Positions 33,536 through 42,920 of a DNA stretch of 44,343 bases are shown one piece after another. The number at the start of each line of letters is the position of its first letter. The stretch's first letter is position 1. This DNA is from Gammaproteobacteria bacterium LSUCC0112. GTDB lineage: Bacteria; Pseudomonadota; Gammaproteobacteria; Pseudomonadales; Pseudohongiellaceae. Both the position numbers and the translations under genes were made by a program. Below the pieces are notes generated by a model that saw nothing but the letters and a program-made list of their open reading frames with translations, was not told where the DNA came from and did no database searches. The stretch lies in the NCBI GenBank assembly GCA_004535785.1, contig SPIB01000005.1, positions 1 to 44,343 of the forward strand. Direction: 5' to 3'.

Positions 33536-34777
33536 TTGATCGGGACTGCAAAAGCTCGTCGTATTAGTTATTTAAAGCACGTGCTGAGGTCCTTGTCAGT
33601 TGGATTGGCTATCGCGCCCTTGTTGGTTATCGCCCAATCTTCTTCAAATGAATATCTGCAACAGGCCGCATTCAGCCAATTACCAGGACAGCTTCCGCAA
33701 CCCGTGTCTTCACCCGACATCCAGGTTTTTGAAGCGTATAAATCATGGTTGCGAGCGAAAGTCGCAGAGGATCAGATCCCCGGCGTGGCACTTGCCATCG
33801 TGTCGTCAAACGGTATTCTTGATGTCGAAACCCTGGGCGTGCGCAGTGTGGATGATCAACAAGCGGTATCGGATGTCACGGTTTTCCGAATCGCGTCGGT
33901 ATCGAAAACCTTTGCAGGCACCGTGGCATCGCAGTTGGTAAATCACAATATACTTGGGTGGGACGAGCCGATATCGCAGGTGCTGCCGGGCTACACATTG
34001 GGCACTGACGCCGCCGGGGCCGATCGTATGACCTTGCGGCATGTGCTCAGTCATACCACCGGGCTGATGCCGCACGCGTTCTCAAATTTACTGGATGCCG
34101 GTGTTGCCTATGATAAAATTCAGGAAAAGCTGCATGAAATTCCTGCTGTGTGTGAGCCGGGGCGCTGCTACGGTTACCAGAATGTGGTGTTTTCACTGGT
34201 TGCCGACGTGGTTGAGGTCAGCCTTGGCACCCACTATGACGACTTTGTTGAAGAAAATATTTTTTCCCCACTGGGCATGGACAATGCATCGATGGGGCTC
34301 GATGGTTACGAGAATAATCCCAACGCGAGTCAGGCTCATCAGTTCGGGCGAGGGCGTTGGCAGGTCAGTAGTCTGAATCCAGCGTACTACACCGTTGGCC
34401 CGGCTTCAGGGGTGAATGCCACCATTTTGGATATGGGCAGATGGGCGCAAGCGCAGCTGGGCGGATTTCCGGACGTGCTGCCGAAAACATTGCTGGACAT
34501 GCAACACACCCCGATTGTGGAAACCCCTCATGGTAACTACTTCAACCGATGGCCTCGATTGGATAAAGCCTGGTACGGGCTGGGCTGGCGGGTGATGGAT
34601 TACAGTGGCCTGCGTGTGATTCATCACGGCGGTGGCGTTCGCGGTTATCGTTCAGAGATGGTGTTGGTTCCTGAGCATAATGTCGGATTGGTCGTATTGT
34701 TTAACGCCTCCACACCATTAGCCAATGATGTTGTGCCCATGTTTCTGGATCAGTTGTTAACAGTTGTTGCACCCTGA
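33536..34777 (+). CDS. Serine hydrolase of the beta-lactamase class C / penicillin-binding-like family
   Basis: A 413-residue exported protein of the class-C-beta-lactamase-like (DUF-type 'Beta-lactamase', PF00144) family. A signal peptide (about 1-34) is followed by the active-site SxxK (Ser121-Val-Ser-Lys124 in RIASVSKTFAG), the YxN motif Tyr214-Gln-Asn216 (CYGYQNVVFS) and HHGGGVRGY in place of the KTG box. The family includes esterases, D-amino-acid peptidases and true AmpC enzymes; from this sequence a hydrolase is safe but antibiotic resistance is not. The start is TTG 33536: an in-frame TAA precedes it directly, and AGGA lies eight bases upstream. It is downstream of a terminator and upstream of nfsA by about 80 bp. 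Confidence 0.85.
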   Translation: MIGTAKARRISYLKHVLRSLSVGLAIAPLLVIAQSSSNEYLQQAAFSQLPGQLPQPVSSPDIQVFEAYKSWLRAKVAEDQIPGVALAIVSSNGILDVETLGVRSVDDQQAVSDVTVFRIASVSKTFAGTVASQLVNHNILGWDEPISQVLPGYTLGTDAAGADRMTLRHVLSHTTGLMPHAFSNLLDAGVAYDKIQEKLHEIPAVCEPGRCYGYQNVVFSLVADVVEVSLGTHYDDFVEENIFSPLGMDNASMGLDGYENNPNASQAHQFGRGRWQVSSLNPAYYTVGPASGVNATILDMGRWAQAQLGGFPDVLPKTLLDMQHTPIVETPHGNYFNRWPRLDKAWYGLGWRVMDYSGLRVIHHGGGVRGYRSEMVLVPEHNVGLVVLFNASTPLANDVVPMFLDQLLTVVAP

Positions 34778-34855
34778 ACAAAGCATGTTTTGTAAACTTA
34801 CCTTTGCGATCAACAACAGTCAGTCCGATTTCTATACAACAACGAAGGGGAAAGA

Positions 34856-35596
34856 GTGTCAAACGCCACCATTGATTTGTTGCGCTCACACCGCAGCATC
34901 CGAAAATTCAGCAGCCAGCCAGTCACAGATGACGCGTTGGAACAAATTTTACTGGCTGGGCAGAGTGCAGCGACCTCCAGTTTCCTGCAAGGCGCAACGG
35001 TCATTCGGGTGCGTAATCCGGAAAGCCGGCAAAAGTTGGCGGTATATGCAGGCAACCAGCCGTATGTGGCCAGTGCGCCTGAGTTTCTGGTGTTTTGTGC
35101 CGATCTGCGCCGTGCCGGCAACTGCTGTAGTACCTACGGAAAGTCATTTTCCGGCGATTACACCGAACACTTCATCATTGCAACGGTTGATGCGGCGTTA
35201 ATGGCGCAAAACACTGTTGTCGCAGCGGAGTCGCTGGGCATGGGTATCTGCTACATAGGCGGCATCCGCAATAATCCCCGAGAAGTATCGGACTTGCTGA
35301 AACTCCCGGCGGGTGTGTATCCGGTGTTTGGTTTGTGCCTCGGCTATCCGGATCAGAATCCGGAAGTGAAGCCGCGTCTGCCCTTGTCCGTGATTGTCAA
35401 AAATGAAGTTTATGATGATAGCGTCGATCAAGCACCCATTGCCGCTTATGATGAGCAGGTACGCGAGTACTACCGAACCCGCACGGGTGGCGGGCATGGC
35501 ATTTGCTGGAGCGAGCAGGTGGCTGATTTGCTCAGCGAAAAAGCTCGCCCGCACATGCGTGGCTTTCTCGCTGAGCAAGGTTTTCTGTTTAAATGA
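34856..35596 (+). CDS. nfsA: NADPH nitroreductase of the NfsA/FRP family
   Basis: A 246-residue FMN-dependent oxygen-insensitive nitroreductase/flavin reductase. The opening ATIDLLRSHRSIRKFSSQPV with the FMN-phosphate-contacting HRSIRKF, ATSSFLQGATVIRV, AAESLGMGICYIGGIRNN and FGLCLGYP are the NfsA signatures. Length (about 240) is right. The start is GTG 34856 with a strong ribosome site (AAGGGG). Its last 8 bp overlap the end of the convergent CoA-transferase gene. Physiological substrate (quinone, nitro compound or flavin) is not predictable. Confidence 0.92.
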   Translation: MSNATIDLLRSHRSIRKFSSQPVTDDALEQILLAGQSAATSSFLQGATVIRVRNPESRQKLAVYAGNQPYVASAPEFLVFCADLRRAGNCCSTYGKSFSGDYTEHFIIATVDAALMAQNTVVAAESLGMGICYIGGIRNNPREVSDLLKLPAGVYPVFGLCLGYPDQNPEVKPRLPLSVIVKNEVYDDSVDQAPIAAYDEQVREYYRTRTGGGHGICWSEQVADLLSEKARPHMRGFLAEQGFLFK

Positions 35597-36773
35597 TTCG
35601 GGCGTCGCGAAGGCGCTTGATGTCGCTGGTGGTATAACCCAGTTCCAGCATCAACTGCTCTGTGTGTTCGCCCAAGGTGGGGGCCCGCCGATGAATCTCG
35701 GTGGCATTGCCCGACAAACTGAACGGTGTCTGCATGACGGGTGCAGGTTTATCTGCGCCCGGATAAGCCAGTAATTTAAACATCTGGCGAGCCGCAACGT
35801 GCGGATCATCAAGCACCTGTTGCGGCGACATCACCGGGCCTGCCGGAATACGGGATGCCTCCATAGCCTTCAGTACTTGTTCTGATGTGCGCTCAGCACA
35901 CCATGTTGCGAGGCGTGCACTGATCAGTTCACCATGATTGCCGCGACTGATGTCATCTTTGAAACGCGGGTCGGACAACCAGTGAGGCTCACCCATCAGT
36001 TCAACCCAACGTTCAAAAAGGGGCCCACCGACTGATTGAATCAATACCCAGCCATCCTGCGTTTTGAACGTATCAGCCGGACCGGACGTCTGAGAGCGGT
36101 TCAGGGTAGCCGTCCGATTGGGCGCAATCATCGCCTGCTCGATCAGTGAGCCATTCATCATGGTTAATGCTGTATTGAACAAAGACGCCTCGACTACCTG
36201 ACCTTTGCCGGTGCGTTGACGTTCGAACAAGGCTGCCATTGTGCCCACCGCGCTGAGGCTGGCCGTGCCGAAATCAATAAACGGTGCATAGGCCTTAACC
36301 GGTTGCTCTGGTGTTCCCGACATGTACATGGACCCTGACATGGCTTGACCCAGTCCGTCAAAACCGACGCGATTGCTGTAAGGTCCACCGGTTCCAAATG
36401 CTGAAATCATGGTCAGAATAATATCGGGCTTGACCGCTTTGAGGCTTTCATAGTCCAGACCCATGGCTTCGAGGGTATCTGGCGGCAGGTTGGCTACCAC
36501 CACATCGGCAGTCGCCACCAGCTTGCGCACAATTTCCCGGCCCTCGGGTTTCATCGGATTCAAGGTCATGCCCAGTTTATTGCGACCCATTTGCATAAAC
36601 AACGCGCCATCACCGGTATCGCTGACGGGAGATAAAAACCGGTCTTCACTGCCTTGAACCTTTTCGATGCGAATGACTTCTGCACCCAGATCACTCAACA
36701 GGCTTGCGCAAAAAGGCCCTGCGATATAACGGCCAAAATCAAGCACTCGGATACCTTCCAGAACCTTGCTCAT
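35589..36773 (-). CDS. CaiB/BaiF family (class III) CoA-transferase
   Basis: A 394-residue CoA-transferase, a second member of the family in this window. It shows LEGIRVLDFGRYIAGPFCAS, LGAEVIRIEKVQGSEDRF, NKLGMTLNPMKPEGRE and the probable catalytic Asp167 (APFIDFGTASLSAVGTMAAL), then RTGKGQVVEASLFNTAL. It is only moderately like the copy at 20505-21728, so it probably has a different substrate. The start at ATG 36773 has GGAGA about ten bases upstream. It is divergent from the methyltransferase gene and convergent with nfsA (8-bp overlap). Confidence 0.92.
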   Translation of the reverse strand: MSKVLEGIRVLDFGRYIAGPFCASLLSDLGAEVIRIEKVQGSEDRFLSPVSDTGDGALFMQMGRNKLGMTLNPMKPEGREIVRKLVATADVVVANLPPDTLEAMGLDYESLKAVKPDIILTMISAFGTGGPYSNRVGFDGLGQAMSGSMYMSGTPEQPVKAYAPFIDFGTASLSAVGTMAALFERQRTGKGQVVEASLFNTALTMMNGSLIEQAMIAPNRTATLNRSQTSGPADTFKTQDGWVLIQSVGGPLFERWVELMGEPHWLSDPRFKDDISRGNHGELISARLATWCAERTSEQVLKAMEASRIPAGPVMSPQQVLDDPHVAARQMFKLLAYPGADKPAPVMQTPFSLSGNATEIHRRAPTLGEHTEQLMLELGYTTSDIKRLRDARII

Positions 36774-36952
36774 ATCAATGCTGTCTCCATCAGTTCAGGC
36801 ATGTTTTTTTGATGCCCGCGATAATAGCACAGGCAATAAAAGCTGCTCTTGTTATGCGCCGTAAAAGGTGTCTGTTGAAACCGCGGTCCATGGATTACAA
36901 TCGATGCCAAATCATCCCACTTGATACTGACCTTTGGTCGGGGAAGCTGAAA

Positions 36953-37690
36953 ATGAAACTGCCATGTGCTCTGCGTCGTTCAGTCTGTAAACTCGCCTTG
37001 TTGCTCATTGCCTTTGGCAGCCTGTCCACGCAGGCCGCGGAACATCCGGGATATGATTTTGATCCCCAGCAAAGCCGCGGCGGGATTGGCAAATTCTACA
37101 TGGGACGCGAAATCTCCGGGGTGATGGGGCATCAAGGCGCAGGTTGGCTGGAGCGTCAGGAACGTACTCATGAAGAAATGCCCGATGACGTGGTTGCCAA
37201 CATGTCTCTGGCCCCGGATGAAGTGGTCGCCGACATTGGCGCGGGCACCGGATACTTCTCGTTCAGGATCGCTCAAGTGGTGACGCAGGGCAAAGTGCTG
37301 GCTACGGATATACAGCCAGAAATGCTGGCGCTGCTGGAGCAACGCAAACAAGAAACCGGGATCACCAATGTAGAACCTTTGCTGGGACAGATAGATAACC
37401 CCGGGCTGCCAGCCAACAGTGTTGATGCCGTTTTATTGGTGGATGCCTATCACGAGTTCTCGCATCCGTTTGAAATGATGCAAGGTATTTACGACGCACT
37501 AAAACCCGGTGGGCGACTGTTTTTGGTTGAATATCGTGCCGAAGATGAATCTGTGCCGATCAGACCTTTGCACAAAATGAGCGTTGAACAGGTCGTCAAG
37601 GAAATGAGTGTGTTTGGTCTGAACTGGGACGATACCCTGGATTTTTTACCTTGGCAGCATATGTTTGTATTCAGCAAACCCGCGCAATAA
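36953..37690 (+). CDS. Exported class I SAM-methyltransferase-fold protein
   Basis: A 245-residue protein with a clear N-terminal signal peptide (about 1-28: CALRR then LALLLIAFGSLSTQA) and a class I methyltransferase fold. Motif I VVADIGAGTGYFSF is at 91-104, followed by VLATDIQPEMLALLEQR and the later strand GGRLFLVEYRAED. It matches the predicted-methyltransferase group COG4798. S-adenosylmethionine is a cytosolic cofactor, so a secreted methyltransferase is odd; it may bind another ligand or use SAM in an unusual way. ATG 36953 follows GGGGAAG; in-frame codons upstream look non-coding. Its stop codon sits in the loop of a terminator hairpin. Confidence 0.8.
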   Translation: MKLPCALRRSVCKLALLLIAFGSLSTQAAEHPGYDFDPQQSRGGIGKFYMGREISGVMGHQGAGWLERQERTHEEMPDDVVANMSLAPDEVVADIGAGTGYFSFRIAQVVTQGKVLATDIQPEMLALLEQRKQETGITNVEPLLGQIDNPGLPANSVDAVLLVDAYHEFSHPFEMMQGIYDALKPGGRLFLVEYRAEDESVPIRPLHKMSVEQVVKEMSVFGLNWDDTLDFLPWQHMFVFSKPAQ

Positions 37691-37701
37691 GCGCGGGGTT
37701 T
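37676..37701. terminator. Two-way terminator with a stop codon in its loop
   Basis: AAACCCGCGC (37676-37685) and GCGCGGGGTTT (37691-37701) form a GC-rich stem around AATAA, whose TAA is the methyltransferase stop codon. The A-run on one side and T-run on the other make it work in both directions, for the methyltransferase and the convergent TonB-dependent receptor gene. Confidence 0.8.
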
Positions 37702-39855
37702 CTAAAACGTCGTCCTGACCTTCAACGCCAGAGTCTGTCCGCCGCCCCAACAGGCATCTTCAATTTCCCTGATGTTGCCGCTGGCCGAGGAGCCGTTATA
37801 ACGCACTCGGTTGCGGCAGTTTTCTTCGCCCAAGGTATTATGTGACTCCAATCTGAAGGTCACATCATCAAACATCACTTTTGACACAAATAAAGACAAC
37901 TGCGGTGCTTCGTTGTACCAATCGATCGTGCTGATCTCTATGTTGCGATTGCCACCATTCAGGGGGTGATTGTAATTCATTCCATAATTCAGGTTCAGAT
38001 GAGTAACATCTTGTCTGAATCCGAGGCCTGCGCGTCCCCGACCATTGATGCGCTCTTTTGTGGCAGAAATCGGGTTGATCACCTCGGAGTCAAAAAGATG
38101 CAGACTGGTGGTCAAGGTGGCATCTGGCAAACTAAGCTGTGCAAGCCGGGTACTGCCGTCCAGATACACGCCCCAACGTTTGGCATCACCGATATTGCCG
38201 GCTGCTGACAAGGGTTGAGCAGGATTGGTCGTAGCATTAATGCGCCCGATGGTGTTGGTCAATTCGCGCATAAAAAAGCGCGAGCTCAAGACTCCTGCGT
38301 CGTCGGGCAAACGGTACTCAAGGCCCAGTTCATACCGCACTTCTTCTGTAGGCAACAGATCCGGATTGCCAGCATTGACGTCCTGATCTTTGTCAGCGTT
38401 ATTGGCTGTTGCGGAAAAGTTGGCAAAACTCAATTGCTGAACTTCCTTGCCAACGGTCGCTTTAATTTGAAGTGCGCTGGTTACATTAAAACGGTAGTCC
38501 AGTGTGGGGCGCCAGAAGTTAAACTCCCGGGATTTGCTCAGATTTCCGGTCTGGGCAATTTTGGATGTTTCATACACGAGGCTGCTTTCCAGCGACATCC
38601 GGTCATTTAGTGCCCAGTTGTGAACCGCAAAACCCTCATACCGCATCTCTTCAACAGTTGTGCCCGGGTTGGAGATTGACCAGGCTGGGCGCAAACCGCC
38701 AAACGCGGGAGAAGGCTCAGTGGTGCCGCTGATTCGACCAATAAACAGACTTGAATCCAGAATCGTTTGTGCGCGTTCAACGCCGATTTGCATGTCCTGC
38801 GTGTCCGTCATTGACCAGTTATAGCTGGTTTGTGCGATGCGTTCGCGTGTGCGGCTGTTTGACTCCACGTACTGTTGTTTTTGTTCATCATCTGACAGCA
38901 GCGGCGCCTCCAAATCAAAACGCTCGCGAATATTGTTGTTACTCTCGTCGTTTACAATAAACACGAGCAACGCGCGACTGCCATTGTCAAAACTGTATTC
39001 GTAGTCGCCGCCCACCTCCCAATTGCCAAGTGAATAATCAACACGCTCGCGCTCTCCGGTCAGTGCAGACGCTGTTGTCCCGCGTGATGAATAACGGCGG
39101 TCGATATCAACCGGGTGCTCAGATGAGCCTATCAACGCATTGAGTTGCATACGATGCTGATTCAAGCGATACCCGAGTGTGAGACTGGTCTGAAAGTGGG
39201 TCTTGTCACGTACATTGGTCTCAAGCATATGCTCGGTTGGAGTCAGATCCGGCGCGTAACTGTTTTCTTCCCGATGTTCGATTCGATACTGAGGGTCGGC
39301 CTGCAAGTTAAAAACTGAGCTGAAGTGTCCGGATTGACGATTATGTGATAACGACAAGCCGGGAGTGAGCGTGCCGTCCTCACGATGGTAGTCGCCGCTG
39401 ACCTCGACGGATGTGCTGGAGCGAGTGTCTACTTCTTGCAAAATGATATTGACCACCTGGTTTGAGCCGCGCACGGCCAACTCGCCAGAGGGATCTCTTA
39501 TGATTTCGATGCGCTCAACTTCTTTGGCGGGTATGCGGCTGAGCTGGGCTCTGGGTGAGTTATCTTTCCCGGCCAGACGCTGACCGTTGATCAGCAGGTT
39601 GCCACCAGAGCCGAGGCCTCTGCCACCGCCGCCGCTATTAATGCTGACGCCGGGGATACGGTCAATCATGTCATTAACCGAGACGGGGTTGTAGGGTTGG
39701 AAAAACGACGCGGGGTAGATCACGGTGGCGTTGTGTGGTTCGATTTGCTCGGGTTCATTGGCGCTTGCCAGCGACACGCCATTTGTTATGCTCAAAATGG
39801 CGACAACAAGTGCGCTGGCGCGGAAACAGGGTGAGATTTTGAACCTGCGAGTCAT
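37702..39855 (-). CDS. TonB-dependent outer-membrane receptor
   Basis: A 717-residue gated outer-membrane transporter. A signal peptide (about 1-32) is followed by a plug domain (about 40-140; VNDMIDRIPGVSINSGGGG, NLLINGQRLAGKDN, EVERIEIIRDPSGELAVRGS) and a 22-strand-type barrel ending in KVRTTF with the C-terminal Phe. There is no clear N-terminal signalling domain, so it is a plain transporter rather than a FecA-type sensor. The substrate (iron chelator, vitamin, carbohydrate or other) cannot be read. No TonB/ExbBD or transport genes are adjacent. The start ATG 39855 has GGAGC six bases upstream. It is divergent from the epimerase gene. Confidence 0.93.
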   Translation of the reverse strand: MTRRFKISPCFRASALVVAILSITNGVSLASANEPEQIEPHNATVIYPASFFQPYNPVSVNDMIDRIPGVSINSGGGGRGLGSGGNLLINGQRLAGKDNSPRAQLSRIPAKEVERIEIIRDPSGELAVRGSNQVVNIILQEVDTRSSTSVEVSGDYHREDGTLTPGLSLSHNRQSGHFSSVFNLQADPQYRIEHREENSYAPDLTPTEHMLETNVRDKTHFQTSLTLGYRLNQHRMQLNALIGSSEHPVDIDRRYSSRGTTASALTGERERVDYSLGNWEVGGDYEYSFDNGSRALLVFIVNDESNNNIRERFDLEAPLLSDDEQKQQYVESNSRTRERIAQTSYNWSMTDTQDMQIGVERAQTILDSSLFIGRISGTTEPSPAFGGLRPAWSISNPGTTVEEMRYEGFAVHNWALNDRMSLESSLVYETSKIAQTGNLSKSREFNFWRPTLDYRFNVTSALQIKATVGKEVQQLSFANFSATANNADKDQDVNAGNPDLLPTEEVRYELGLEYRLPDDAGVLSSRFFMRELTNTIGRINATTNPAQPLSAAGNIGDAKRWGVYLDGSTRLAQLSLPDATLTTSLHLFDSEVINPISATKERINGRGRAGLGFRQDVTHLNLNYGMNYNHPLNGGNRNIEISTIDWYNEAPQLSLFVSKVMFDDVTFRLESHNTLGEENCRNRVRYNGSSASGNIREIEDACWGGGQTLALKVRTTF

Positions 39856-40032
39856 GGTAAGCTCCGGGTGTTTTGTCAGGCACTGGCAAGCGGTTTTCGA
39901 TTGAAGCTGCTATGGTGCGCAAAGATCTTACAATAAATTTTAATATTATTAATGTTATCAAAAATTTGTCGCTGCTTACTGTGACAATTTGTGAGATTCT
40001 GCCGATAAATTCATGTTGTTTGAGACAATATT

Positions 40033-40950
40033 ATGGCAAAAAACGGGCACGTACTGATCACAGGCGGCACAGGTTTTGTAGGCAAACCCTTAAGTCTGCA
40101 CTTGATAAACCGGGGGTGGCGCGTGACCGTCCTGGTGCGAGACTACGCCCGTTCTCGCCAATTATTGGGTGCGGCACCCACCTTGATCCGGAGCCTGGAC
40201 GAAATTCAGAGTTCGGATCAGATTGATGTCATGATCAATCTTGCTGGCGCGGGTATAGCCGACCAGCGCTGGAGTCATGCGCGCAAACAGATATTACTCG
40301 ACAGTCGTGTGCGGACCACGCGTGGCTTAGTGGCACTTGCGCAGCGCCTAGAACGCAAGCCTGCCGTGTTGATCAGTGCGTCTGCGATAGGCTTTTATGG
40401 CAGCTCGGGCGATCAGCCTTTGGACGAACTGGCCTCAGGTGGCGTCGGTTTTGCCCACGAACTGTGCAAGCGCTGGGAAGAGGAGGCAAGCAAGGCCGAG
40501 GCTCTGGGAATGCGGGTTTGCATTTTGCGTCTCGGCGTGGTGCTGGGTTCTGGTGGTGGCATGTTAGGCCGTCTTTTGCCAATTTTTAAAATGGGTTTGG
40601 GCGGCAAAACCGGCAATGGAAAACAGGTTTTGTCATGGATTCACCGAGACGATGTAATTGAAGTGATGGACCTGATGATGCAAGCCGACTTGCAAGGCGT
40701 TTTTAATGTTACTGCACCTGAAGCTGTGACAAACGCCCGATTCAGCAAGCTGCTGGCGGATTCGCTCAAGCGGCCATGTGTATTTCACCAACCGGCAACA
40801 ATTGTGCAACTGATGTTCGGTGAGATGGGTGAACAATTGTTGCTCAATGGGCAGCATGTTGTCCCGTCACGCTTGCTCAATGAGGGATATGGTTTCAGGT
40901 ATCCCGCCCTGGGTAACGCCCTTGATGACATCATTCACCGCAGCAGTTGA
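40033..40950 (+). CDS. TIGR01777 / YfcH-type NAD-dependent epimerase-like protein
   Basis: A 305-residue protein of the extended short-chain dehydrogenase group, TIGR01777 subgroup (E. coli YfcH-like). It opens VLITGGTGFVGKPL, a nucleotide-binding motif, then INLAGAGIADQRWSHARKQ, the active-site region SASAIGFYGSSGD, and ILRLGVVLGSGGGMLG. Although family members are sometimes labelled SulA-like cell-division inhibitors, the fold is an epimerase, and the true substrate is unknown. Ribosome site weak. It stands alone, about 190 bp before ETF-QO, whose own ribosome site is strong. Confidence 0.88.
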   Translation: MAKNGHVLITGGTGFVGKPLSLHLINRGWRVTVLVRDYARSRQLLGAAPTLIRSLDEIQSSDQIDVMINLAGAGIADQRWSHARKQILLDSRVRTTRGLVALAQRLERKPAVLISASAIGFYGSSGDQPLDELASGGVGFAHELCKRWEEEASKAEALGMRVCILRLGVVLGSGGGMLGRLLPIFKMGLGGKTGNGKQVLSWIHRDDVIEVMDLMMQADLQGVFNVTAPEAVTNARFSKLLADSLKRPCVFHQPATIVQLMFGEMGEQLLLNGQHVVPSRLLNEGYGFRYPALGNALDDIIHRSS

Positions 40951-41140
40951 CCGGATGTTCGCGAATGACCGTGTCTGGATTGAATAATTGCCCGCTCAAA
41001 GGCAGCCTTGTTTTGCGATTTACGGTTTAATTAAGGATAATACCCAGCTTTCGCAAGCAGACAGTTTACGTATCGTCGGATAACAATTCAGCACGATTTT
41101 ATGCAGCTGGCATCAGCACGTTTTAAGGGGAGAACAAGCC

Positions 41141-42805
41141 ATGCAACGCGAGTCTATGGAAGTTGATGTTGTCATCGTGGGAGCGGGGCCGGCCGGTTTG
41201 TCGACTGCCTGTCGTTTGCTGCAGCTGGCAAAGGAGGCTGGTAGGGAAATTTCTGTCTGTGTGCTGGAAAAGGGCTCCGAAGTGGGTGCTCATATCTTGT
41301 CCGGAGCCGTCTTTGAACCTTCTGCGCTGAATGAGTTGTTCCCAGATTGGAAAGCACGTGGCGCGCCTTTACATACCGCCGTCACCGGTGATGATATTTA
41401 TTACTTGCCGGGTTCCGAAAAATCAATACGCTTCCCTGATCTGTTGGTGCCCAAGCCCATGCGCAATCATGGCAACTACATTATTTCGCTGGGCAATCTG
41501 TGTCGCTGGCTGGCCGAGCAAGCCATGGAGCTGGGTGCCGAGATTTTCCCCGGCTTTGCTGCCGCTGAAATTCTTTATCATGAAGATGGTACAGTCAAAG
41601 GCGTGGCAACAGGTGATATGGGTGTGGACGCCCACGGTGAGAAAAAAGAGGCTTACGAGCCCGGATTTGAATTTCACGCCAAGTACACCATTCTCGCTGA
41701 AGGTTGCCGCGGTCATCTGGGCAAAGAATTGATTGCCAGATTTGAACTCGACAAAAACAGCGACCCACAACATTACGGTATTGGTTTGAAAGAAGTGTGG
41801 GAAATTGATCCTGCCAAACATAAAGAGGGCCTGGTGGTGCATACTGCGGGTTACCCGATGCTGGGTGACAGCTATGCTGGCTCTAGCGGCGGCTTTCTTT
41901 ACCACGCTGAAAACAACCAAGTTTACCTTGGTTTGATCGTGGATCTTGGTTACAAAAATCCGCATATCAGTCCTTTTGACGAGTTCCAGAAATTCAAACA
42001 CCACCCGGTGATCAAGCAATACATTGAAGGCGGCAAACGCTTGAGTTACGGCGCGCGAGCACTCAACAAAGGTGGACTGAATTCTTTGCCCAAAATGAGC
42101 TTCCCGGGCGGATTGTTAATTGGTTGTGATGCAGGCACGCTCAATGCTGCCAAAATCAAAGGCAGTCACACTGCGATGCGGTCCGGTATGCTGGCGGCGG
42201 AATCGATTATGGAATCGCTGAAACAGGAAGCGGTTCCGGCAGGGCACGATTTGACCGAGTATGGTGATCGTTTTGCAAAATCCAGCCTGCAGGATGAGTT
42301 GTACAAAACCCGTAACTTCAGTGCAGGATTTCATAATTTCGGATTTTGGATTGGCAGCAGCCTGAGCTTTATCGAGCACAATATTTTTGCAGGTCGATTC
42401 CCGCTGACATTCCATGACAAATCTCCGGATTACGCGCAACTCAAGCCGGCATCCGCCTGTAACAAGATTGTGTATGCCAAACCTGACGGCAAAATCAGTT
42501 TTGACAAGTTGTCATCGGTATTTCTGTCCAACACCAATCATGCCGAAGACCAGCCGTGTCATCTTAAGTTGATTGACGCATCAATTCCCATTGGCCACAA
42601 CTTGCCAATGTACGACGAACCTGCGCAGCGTTATTGCCCAGCCGGCGTATACGAAGTGCTGGATGATGGTGCGGGTGGCAAACGCTTCCAGATCAATTCG
42701 CAAAACTGTGTACACTGCAAAACCTGTGATATCAAAGACCCATCCCAAAACATCAAATGGGTGGTGCCTGAAGGCAGTGGTGGTCCGAGTTACCCGAATA
42801 TGTAA
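41141..42805 (+). CDS. Electron-transfer flavoprotein-ubiquinone oxidoreductase
   Basis: A 554-residue membrane-associated flavo-iron-sulfur enzyme that passes electrons from ETF (fed by acyl-CoA dehydrogenases) to ubiquinone. The N-terminus carries FAD motif VDVVIVGAGPAGLSTACRLL; middle regions VLEKGSEVGAHILSGAVFEP, LAEGCRGHLGKELI and LIGCDAGTLNAAKIKGSHTA match the family. The C-terminal domain has the 4Fe-4S ligands Cys499, Cys523, Cys526 and Cys529 (CPAGVYE, then CVHCKTCDIKDP). Length is normal (about 550). The start has a strong ribosome site (AAGGGGAG). It serves the beta-oxidation-type genes elsewhere in the window; etfAB are not in the window. Confidence 0.95.
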   Translation: MQRESMEVDVVIVGAGPAGLSTACRLLQLAKEAGREISVCVLEKGSEVGAHILSGAVFEPSALNELFPDWKARGAPLHTAVTGDDIYYLPGSEKSIRFPDLLVPKPMRNHGNYIISLGNLCRWLAEQAMELGAEIFPGFAAAEILYHEDGTVKGVATGDMGVDAHGEKKEAYEPGFEFHAKYTILAEGCRGHLGKELIARFELDKNSDPQHYGIGLKEVWEIDPAKHKEGLVVHTAGYPMLGDSYAGSSGGFLYHAENNQVYLGLIVDLGYKNPHISPFDEFQKFKHHPVIKQYIEGGKRLSYGARALNKGGLNSLPKMSFPGGLLIGCDAGTLNAAKIKGSHTAMRSGMLAAESIMESLKQEAVPAGHDLTEYGDRFAKSSLQDELYKTRNFSAGFHNFGFWIGSSLSFIEHNIFAGRFPLTFHDKSPDYAQLKPASACNKIVYAKPDGKISFDKLSSVFLSNTNHAEDQPCHLKLIDASIPIGHNLPMYDEPAQRYCPAGVYEVLDDGAGGKRFQINSQNCVHCKTCDIKDPSQNIKWVVPEGSGGPSYPNM

Positions 42806-42920
42806 ACAGACTCTGGCTTTTGGTTTGCGTTATTCTGGTGCAGAATAAAGTGCAGGTGCTGGAATAATCCCCAGCACCGGTCGGTCTTTATCAGTACGAG
42901 TTTCCGACAGGGTGACGCGG

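Noticed and set aside
33536-34777. Calling the beta-lactamase-like gene an antibiotic-resistance gene
   Set aside because: The fold also includes esterases and peptidases, and the third motif (HHGG) is not the KTG of AmpC enzymes.
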